From an uncultured Eubacterium sp. (GTDB lineage: Bacteria > Bacillota_A > Clostridia > Lachnospirales > Lachnospiraceae), in NCBI GenBank assembly GCA_948468465.1, contig CAOKJJ010000119.1, positions 1 through 15,608 of the forward strand: a DNA stretch of 15,608 bases, given 5' to 3'. A program made the position numbers and the translations under genes. Below are positions 14,211-15,608 of the stretch, in pieces (position 1 is the stretch's first letter; every line of letters starts with the position of its first letter). The notes below the pieces were generated by a model. The model had not been told where the DNA came from. It made no database searches and saw nothing but the letters and a program-made list of their open reading frames with translations.

Positions 14211-15482
14211 TTAATTTGAAACAAGAACCGCATAAATAGTCAGTGTCTGTCCTTTCGACTTTTTATTCCTTACAATCCGGACCGTATGTGTCTGCTTCGT
14301 TTTTGATGAATAGCAGGGAACAGCCCCTGGCTTATTATGTCTTCCGCCAGTATTATCCGCGTCGATCGATGCTGTTTTTTTCCCATCCACATATACGTCA
14401 AACTGCCCTCCTCTGCCATTGATCTGCTGCGCAAACACAATCCCGATATTTTTGCCGGTGACTGTAAAGGTCAGATCTCCGTTCCCGGCAGGCGAGGTCA
14501 GATTATCCGGAAATACTTTGCTCTTGCTGCTCCTTTCAAATGTCCCCATCCTTTGAATCTTAATATCCTTACAGGTCAGCACTTTTGCGCTTGTAAATTT
14601 TTTAGAGGTTACATAAGAATTGGGCTGTTTGTGATAGGCAGCCTGTCCAAGCGCCATCTGCTGAATACGGTCCAGATACCGCACTAAAATTTCCCCCACT
14701 ACCGCATAGCCAAGCGCAGACGGATGAATCGCGTCCCCGGACAACTCTTCCATTGTGTAAATGCCCTGATTAATCATATCTTTCATAACGTTTCCATAGC
14801 TAAGCATAGGCAGATGATAATGCCTGCCGATATCCGCCTGCTGCACCTGGCAGCTCCAGCCATTGAGCTTCGCCATAAACAGCAGCATGACTGCCGGCTT
14901 TGAGGAAGAACCCAAAATTTTGCGGATTAGATTCTCATAAGCCTGCTTATGGTATGCTGTTTTTTTATCATTTACCGCGAACTCCACGACAACGAGATCC
15001 GGCTTTTTATCCAGCACGTCTTTTTGTACGCGGTGTACACCCAGATAGGAATCTGTCGCGCTGATTCCGGCATTTACAAAACGCAGGTCTGCTCTTGGAA
15101 ACGTCTTATACCACCAGTTCGTAAAATAATCCACGTATGTCAGCTTCTTATTCATGCTTTCATCCCGCGTGCCCTTAGACATCGTGCCCTTTGTAATCGA
15201 GCCGCCGATAAAAGCAATCGTCACCTTCTGTCCGCTGCCAGCCTTGCGCATAACATTGTATAAAGGCGTTTCATTTGTGCCGGACCATGGACTTGCCAGC
15301 TTCATCTGCTGCTCTGTCACATAGCCGGCTGGCAGATTGTTGCCTTTAATGCCCCCGGTTCCTCTTGCGTGGACAACTGCCGGATATGCGGTTAATATGT
15401 GCAGGATGGCCGTACAGAAAACGACGGCAGCACAGAGCCAGGACAGTGGGCGTCTGGCTTTTGTGATTTTTTTCGTACTCAT
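14211..15482 (-). CDS. Exported SGNH/GDSL-family hydrolase
   Basis: 423 residues from this start. A basic N-terminus (STKKITKARR) and one hydrophobic segment (about 15-38) form a signal peptide or anchor; a possible cleavage follows VVHA. SGNH blocks are in order: FIGGSIT with nucleophile Ser95, NAGISATDS with Gly139, VVEFAVND with Asn171, and DAIHPSALG with the catalytic Asp250 and His253. The family includes esterases and acetyl-xylan or polysaccharide deacetylases, so an envelope or extracellular glycan substrate is plausible but unproven. The last 110 residues are beta-rich (DLTFTVTGKNIGIVF, then QFDVYVDGKKT), a jelly-roll-like accessory domain. AAGAAGGG about 8 bases before the ATG at 15480-15482 supports this start; an in-frame ATG at 15518 has no ribosome binding site. 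Confidence 0.9.
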   Translation of the reverse strand: MSTKKITKARRPLSWLCAAVVFCTAILHILTAYPAVVHARGTGGIKGNNLPAGYVTEQQMKLASPWSGTNETPLYNVMRKAGSGQKVTIAFIGGSITKGTMSKGTRDESMNKKLTYVDYFTNWWYKTFPRADLRFVNAGISATDSYLGVHRVQKDVLDKKPDLVVVEFAVNDKKTAYHKQAYENLIRKILGSSSKPAVMLLFMAKLNGWSCQVQQADIGRHYHLPMLSYGNVMKDMINQGIYTMEELSGDAIHPSALGYAVVGEILVRYLDRIQQMALGQAAYHKQPNSYVTSKKFTSAKVLTCKDIKIQRMGTFERSSKSKVFPDNLTSPAGNGDLTFTVTGKNIGIVFAQQINGRGGQFDVYVDGKKTASIDADNTGGRHNKPGAVPCYSSKTKQTHTVRIVRNKKSKGQTLTIYAVLVSN

Positions 15483-15548
15483 GAAGTATCCCTTCTTTAA
15501 ATTAATTGTTTCTTTCATTGTTTCTTTTTGTTTCTTCTATTTTATTCT

Positions 15549-15557
15549 ATTTTAACA
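15549..15557 (-). promoter_or_regulatory. Possible extended -10 promoter of the SGNH gene
   Basis: On the minus strand TG-T-TAAAAT lies about 67 bases upstream of the preferred start. No -35 like TTGACA is found at the right distance, and the area is very AT-rich, so chance is a real possibility. The leader below it carries three TTGTTTCTT-like repeats on the plus strand (about 15508-15536). Confidence 0.3.
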
Positions 15558-15608
15558 CATTATGACACGAAAATGCTAGATGAACCATAATTTTCCTTGT
15601 ATATTTTA

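Overview
The window looks like chromosome of a low-to-moderate GC Gram-positive anaerobe in the Clostridia, most probably Lachnospiraceae. The basis is the family content (lipoprotein foldase, Mfd, ECF-type ThiT, heterodimeric ABC exporter under a MarR regulator), strong AGGAGG-type ribosome binding sites and sigma-A promoters of TTGACA-17-TATAAT type. There is no rRNA, tRNA, CRISPR array, transposase or phage gene. Lineage is inferred from gene style, not from a marker gene.

Layout, left to right. Bases 1-208 hold no gene but a GC-rich (97 of the first 160 bases), C-run-containing segment with several self-complementary blocks. Minus-strand housekeeping genes follow: a PrsA-type foldase lipoprotein (209-1360) with its own promoter, the transcription-repair coupling factor mfd (1461-5000), and peptidyl-tRNA hydrolase pth (5067-5729) behind an extended -10 promoter. 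Next come a terminator-like hairpin and a small gene of unknown function (5909-6163), whose drawn start codon sits inside a near-consensus promoter.

A four-gene minus-strand operon then runs from 11010 down to 6258: a MarR-family repressor, two half-size ABC exporter subunits that form a textbook heterodimer with one degenerate ATP site, and a cytidylate-kinase-like protein. The marR promoter is a perfect TTGACA-17-TATAAT followed at once by the palindrome CTAACCGGGTTAG. A near copy, CTAACCCAGTTAG, lies between marR and the first ABC gene. I read this as an autoregulated drug or metabolite efflux operon.

Divergent from marR, on the plus strand, are a Uma2-family PD-(D/E)XK protein (11214-11771) and thiT, the thiamine-specific S component of an ECF transporter (to 12541). 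The thiT reading frame is broken near its 5' end at a run of six G: a well-placed ribosome binding site and ATG lie in another frame, which joins thiT if one G is removed. A 26-bp perfect hairpin ends this unit, facing a five-copy 13-bp tandem repeat.

The right end carries two more minus-strand genes: a single-pass membrane protein of unknown function (12688-14133) with a strong promoter of its own, and an exported SGNH/GDSL hydrolase with a C-terminal beta-rich domain (14211-15482).

The observations most worth a second look are the thiT G-run frameshift, the structured element at 1-160, the start codon lying in a -10 box at 6162-6167, and the two-operator efflux operon carrying a kinase-like gene. 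I see no clearly new multi-gene system.
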